Shown here: positions 59,225-64,000 of the stretch, piece by piece | How positions within the stretch are numbered: position 1 is the first letter of the stretch | Layout: each line of letters opens with the position of its first letter | Assembly: GCA_037953625.1 (NCBI GenBank) | Contig: CM075651.1 | Coordinates: 154,892,001 to 154,956,000 of the forward strand | Length of the DNA stretch: 64,000 bases | Origin: Crotalaria pallida | Taxonomy: Eukaryota; Streptophyta; Magnoliopsida; Fabales; Fabaceae | Direction of reading: 5' to 3' | Notes under the pieces: model-generated | The model's input: the letters and a program-made list of their open reading frames with translations, nothing else | Told to the model about the DNA's origin: nothing | Database searches by the model: none | Position numbers and translations under genes: made by a program

Positions 59225-62200
59225 TCAGTTTGTTGAAGCTTTTTCATTCTTCAATATCATATGGAATGATTTAGACCGGTCCTCCTCAACCATTTCGCGC
59301 AGAATATCGTCTTCAAGCTTATTAGCTTGCCATTGGGAAGGGTCCTCCACAAAATCCTCACTGAAAATCATGTTTGATACCCACTCTTTCCAAGTGGTTC
59401 TTTTGTATTTATCTTCCTCCAGTGAACCTGATACCAAGAGCTGATACACATAAACCATCTTTTGCTGACCAGGACGGAAAGCTCGAGCAATAGCCTGCTT
59501 TGTCTTAGATGGATTCCACTCTGAGTCCAACATGATAACCCGAGAAGCTGCGGTCAAGCTAATGCCTTCGGCACAAGCTGTAATTGAAGCAAGGAGTATC
59601 TTTGACACTCCACCAGGCTCCTCAAACTTATCCATCACTCTTCCGCGTTCAAAGAGCTCAAGTTCCCCGGTCAGAACCAAAACTTCTCTGCCTCTTTGCC
59701 ATTTGAAGTACCTCTCAAAATATTCTAGAAACAATTTCACAGGTGCAATGTTGTGGCAAAAGATAAGGACCTTCTCATTCTTGACAACGCGATAGATAAG
59801 GCTCAAAACAAATTTTACTTTTGACCCTATTTTCAAGTCGAACTTGCATTTCTCTAGGTCTCTCAATTGCTCCTTACTGAAAAACTTTTCAGCACACACA
59901 GCAGTTTTGATCAACCAAGGATGTATAGATCCAAGAGTTATCAAAAGCTCTATCTCCAGAGGGTACCCATTGCACTGAGCCATTCTCTTGTGCAATGTAT
60001 GAAGCATCTCATGTTGTGTTTCAGTTGGATTCATTAGCAGTGTATAAATTTGTAAACCAGGAAGACCATCAGAACTCCCGCCTTCATAAACATCTATAAA
60101 ACCATTTGTCACATTTCTCAACATGTTTAGACCTTGCATCCTCTCCTCATTATCTTGTGAGTCAATTTTCTTAGCAATTGTATCTAAGAATAATTTTCTA
60201 GCACGTGACTCATAATTCACTCCTTTCTTTTTCTTCCTCTTGTATTTTGGATCTAATACTTTCAGCACTTCCTGAGAAAACTTTGGTCTAGCCAAGCAGA
60301 GAGTGTTGAAGTACTCACAAAAATTGTTTTGAAACAATGTACCTGAAAGTAATATTCTCAATTTTGTCTGTACTTTCATCAAAACTTTTCTCAACCGTGA
60401 TTTGGTGCTCCTAGGATTGTGGCCTTCATCCAAAATCAGCATCCCGGGACTTTCTCTCAATACTTGTGCCATATACTTCCTATGCGCATACTTCGAATCC
60501 TCTCGCATCAATGTCAAAAAGGAAGTGTAACCCATGATTAGAACACTGGGTTGTGAATGCCAATTTTTTATCTTCTCCAGGCAATCCAAAACGTGCTTGA
60601 CATCTTCGGTAGGCTTGGGAATTCCGGGAAAAACCATCGAGTTTTTCTGCCTGAATACCCGATAGGTTCTGCGACCATGAATCAAATACACTGGTATAGG
60701 AATCTTCCACTTGATGAATTCCTTATACCAGGTATAGAGCGTCGTCTTTGGTGCAAGAACTAGAGGTCTCTTCCCTGGGAATAACTTTAAGTAACTAACA
60801 AGAAAAGCAATTATGAGAAAAGTTTTGCCAGCTCCAGGGGAATGAGATATCACACAGCCACCTGTTTTTTTGGATTCTCTTTCCATAAGTGCAGGTTCCA
60901 TAGTCCCTGCAATATTTTGCCAAAGGAACTCAAAAGCTTTCTTTTGGTGGGAATGCAACTTTGGTCTAAGTTCAGGAATTAGTGCCCAGACATTGTCATT
61001 TCCTTCAGTTGTAGGCGCATCATCAGGAGGAGCATCTGTTGAGAAAAGATTATAAACACCATCTTCATCAGCCTTTTGCTCTAAATCTGAATATTCTCCA
61101 TTGCACTGCTTCTCTTCATGGCGCCGCGTTGGACGTTCAAACTGCCAATCCGAACAAGGTTATGAGAAACTGACTGATTCAATAGACAAAATATCTAAAC
61201 AAGAGATTATAGCTAAAAAGCCTCACTGTCTCCAACTAGATACCAGGTAAAGATGCAGGTATAAGAGAAAACTGCATAGAAATGCAAATAAATACCCAAG
61301 CATATGCAGAGATTTCTTCATAAGTTTTAAATTTGACTTACAAAGGGAGGAAAAATATCTTTGATATCAACGAAGACATGGCCACATATGCGGCAGTAAA
61401 TTCCAATTTGATCATCGTGTCTTTCGTCATGTGGACAACCTTGTCTTGGCTTTTCTGAGCTCTCAGCATTATTGTCAGCATTTGAAGCCTGAATAATTGT
61501 ACACAAGCAGGCTCAGAAAAGGAAGAAAAAAAATAAAAAGGTGCACAGTACTATTTCTAGGAGCACCAATAAAGGAGAGGGGCCATAAAATAAGCAAGGA
61601 GAAAGCAATAGCCGATGGTTATACCTCTGCATCTTCAAGGTAGGATGATGCCAATGACACTTCCATTTCCCTCCACAACATCTCAATCTCATCTTCTTCG
61701 TCTTCCTCATCCTCTGCATGGAATATTTCTGTTTCAGTCTCCCTCTTTTGGCTAAAGCCACTTGTTTCCTGGAATTGCTTCCACTGGTCAGTAACAGGTG
61801 GCTCTTCTTGCGTTGGTTTTGTATTGATATTCTTCAAGAATGAATTTATCAAATCCTTGTAGGCAGTTGCATTTAAGGATCTGTCTTTATATGTTCTTTC
61901 TTCATCAGGATTTATACTTCTTGAATATGTCGGACGATACGTTTTCTCTTGAACCACTCCTTTGCTGGAACTTATCCCTTCCCATTTACTTCTTCCAAGG
62001 TCCATATCATCCATCACAGCAAATGAACTGTTCTTCTGTGACTTAGATGTGCCATAACCAAAATGATTTCTTGAAGAAAAGTCATCCCTCTTTCTTGCAT
62101 CATCTGTCTTTTGAGGAAGGCTATATTTAGTTGGATCAAATGTTAACAGATTAACATTTTTCCACTTTTGTTTAGAGCTATTTGTCATATGATGATGATA

Positions 62201-63963
62201 ATTTTTTAAAGGAGTTTCAGAAGAATCATGTCCCTGAATTCTAGTAACGCTGTCATTCGGATCACAATGTTCAACACTTACAGGATTAACTTCATCAGGA
62301 AGAGGAATAATAGCAAGCTGATTTTGATGGTCATTTTGATCAGTAGCAATTGACTTTAGCTTCTTGGTTTTTTTAGCCCTCTTCCTCCTAGTGTACACCA
62401 GAAACTCCGCGCAGGTGTTCATCCTCTTGATCTTTTCAGAATTGTCAACATCCTGTTTTTGAGGCTTTTGTTTCAAATCAAACAGGTATGATAATGGCAA
62501 TGATAGTTCATTATCGTCTTTCGGTGTGTCTATCTTGACCGGTGGCTGGGTTCTGAAAGAACCAACATCAAACTCAGTAACATTCCAGCCAACATAACGA
62601 TCAGGCTGTACATGCCGGCGTTTGGAACGTCGCAAGCCCTCAACATTATAAGATGACAGAGAGACTTTATTTTCATGGGATTCATGTGCATAGTCATTAG
62701 TCTCTGGCTTAGATGTAACAACTTGAGAAACCCTGGATACGAACAAGCCATCTTCATCATCTAATGTGAAACTCACAACATTTATTTCCGACTCAGCTTT
62801 CAACGAAGAGCTAGCAACTTCTTCACTTTCCAAAATTTGATACACAAGCTTGTTTTCTACAGGTCGCACACAGAACGAAACCTTCTTCACAATAGATGCA
62901 ACAACTAACCATGAAATGTCAGATAAAAACTTTCCCAAAAGTAATTTTGTGTGTGGTATTACAGAGCAGTCCTCAGATGAAGCCCACCGATAGAACTCAT
63001 TTTCACAAGGACTATGTTCAAGCTTTTGGAGGATGAAGATTTGATTTATTCCGAATACCTTGACCTCCTTTCTAAGAGTTCTTACCTCCGCACCAAGTGA
63101 ACCTTGATTGATATAAAGGTTGACGTAAAACTGACATTGGCACTCAGAATTATGGGGCTTTCTTTGTATAGAACTTATTCGAGCATCAAGCCATACCTAA
63201 AATTTCAAAAAAGAAAAAACCTGCAAATCAGACTTTAAATTGCGACAACTACAACTATCAAATTAAACGAGGGGACTTGATCAAACCAAAAAATAAAGTA
63301 GAACACAAGCCAAGGTGTGAGGAAAAAAACATGATCACCTGGTAAATGCATATAAACACAAATTTCTCATTAATATAGCAGACATGTTTGCCATGTAAAT
63401 GTGCTCTATTTAGCTATCATCTGTTATAAGGAGATGTTGAAATCAAAGCATATATTATTTCAAAATATAATTATTAAAAAAATCGAGGAAGAATTAGAAT
63501 TAGAATTTATCTACTGCATATGCATCATACTCTCACTAGCTCGTAAAGGATCTTCAAGACTTTGAATTGGTGAGATTGCATTGGACACATGATGTTATCA
63601 TGAAGTTTACTCTAATAAAAAATGCCATTAATATTCCAGTGAAAATGCTATGAAGTTAAAAAAATCCCAAACGAAGATATTATGTATAAAATTCAGCTTA
63701 AAAGTCACTTACAGGCTTGGGATTTATTTCATCAGAATTATCAGTCTGCTGAGGGGCTAATAGCACAGATATGTCAATTCCAGGCCGCAAAAAACTCGAG
63801 CAATCTGATAAAATGGCTTTCCTCGACTTTACACGAATGTCTGAAAAGGGCCCCTTCTCCATAGCCACATGGCGGTTATTTTTAAAATGCATGGACAAAG
63901 TTCCAGACTCGATTTTTATGAACTCTACAGCTTGCCATGAACCCGAGACATATGCTTCAAAGG
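59225..63963 (-). CDS. CLSY1: CLASSY-type SNF2-like chromatin remodeler (CLSY1/2), 5' end outside window
   Basis: Four exons read in phase on the minus strand: 63963-63713, 63196-61625, 61488-61342 and 61141-59225, about 1294 codons. All visible introns are GT-AG. The acceptor AACAG before 63963 shows that an upstream exon with the start codon lies past the window edge. The N-terminal part has GSWQAVEFIKIESGTL, SRKAILSDCSSFLRPGIDI and VWLDARISSI; a short exon has CPHDERHDDQIGIYCRICG (Cys/His cluster). The last exon carries the SNF2 ATPase with GAGKT (about residue 760 of the visible part), DEGH (about 895), SGTLFQNN and the helicase C motif ASITACAEGISLTAASR with ARAFRPGQQ. CLSY proteins act in the nucleus with Pol IV/SHH1 to direct 24-nt siRNA production and DNA methylation. 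Residues fit CLSY1/2 better than CLSY3/4. No defect is seen. Confidence 0.92.
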
Positions 63964-64000
63964 CTGTTTAGAAAGAAAATTTTGAGGAACTCATCATGTC

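Noticed and set aside
59532..59795. Plus-strand ORFs opposite the CLSY exons (also 60557, 60870, 61840, 63771)
   Set aside because: They lie antisense to well-supported exons and resemble no protein.
1..64000. CRISPR array, operons or prophage
   Set aside because: Spliced genes, LTR elements, Helitrons and MITEs show a plant nuclear genome; no spaced direct repeats of CRISPR type were seen.

Overview
The window is a gene-poor, AT-rich stretch of a flowering-plant nuclear genome. The three confident host genes look eudicot, and their residues together with the SIRE-type Copia element suggest a legume; the species cannot be fixed from sequence alone. I see no bacterial features, rRNA, canonical tRNA or CRISPR array.

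Three host genes are supported. (1) A six-exon TRICHOME BIREFRINGENCE-LIKE gene (TBL33/TBL3 clade, putative xylan O-acetyltransferase) lies at 27535-31634 on the plus strand, with MITEs in its introns. (2) An intronless ABA receptor of the PYR/PYL/RCAR family (PYL4/5/6 type) lies at 40152-40796 on the minus strand. (3) A CLASSY-type SNF2-like remodeler (CLSY1/2), an RNA-directed DNA methylation factor, lies at 59225-63963 on the minus strand; its first exon is beyond the right edge.

Most of the rest is nested transposable elements. At 1.2-11.6 kb a roughly 1-kb Mutator-like TIR element carries a zinc-ribbon gene fragment. It was later split by a 9.4-kb Copia/SIRE-type retrotransposon with near-identical LTRs, a 5-bp target duplication, and intact gag and pol frames. 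At 13-20 kb there are Helitrons with the TC start, CCCGTGC hairpin and CTAG end; one holds a phosphomannose-isomerase-like N-terminal fragment and a SINE. At 20.3-21.3 kb a TIR element carries a decayed dihydropyrimidinase (PYD2) exon. At 23.2-24.5 kb a MULE with a 9-bp target duplication holds a nested hAT MITE and a spliced-looking gene fragment. Farther right are hAT elements with 8-bp duplications, tRNA-derived SINEs with 15-16-bp duplications, foldback MITEs and many Stowaway-type MITEs (CTCCCTCCG ends).

The strongest theme of the hunt is repeated gene-fragment capture. Up to four unrelated host-gene pieces sit in four different DNA transposons within about 13 kb (11-24 kb), and a fifth is possible at 51 kb. 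I found no clearly new enzymatic system. The captured-exon cluster, the out-of-frame gag/pol junction and the ACTCGAGT-rich LTRs are the most worthwhile leads.
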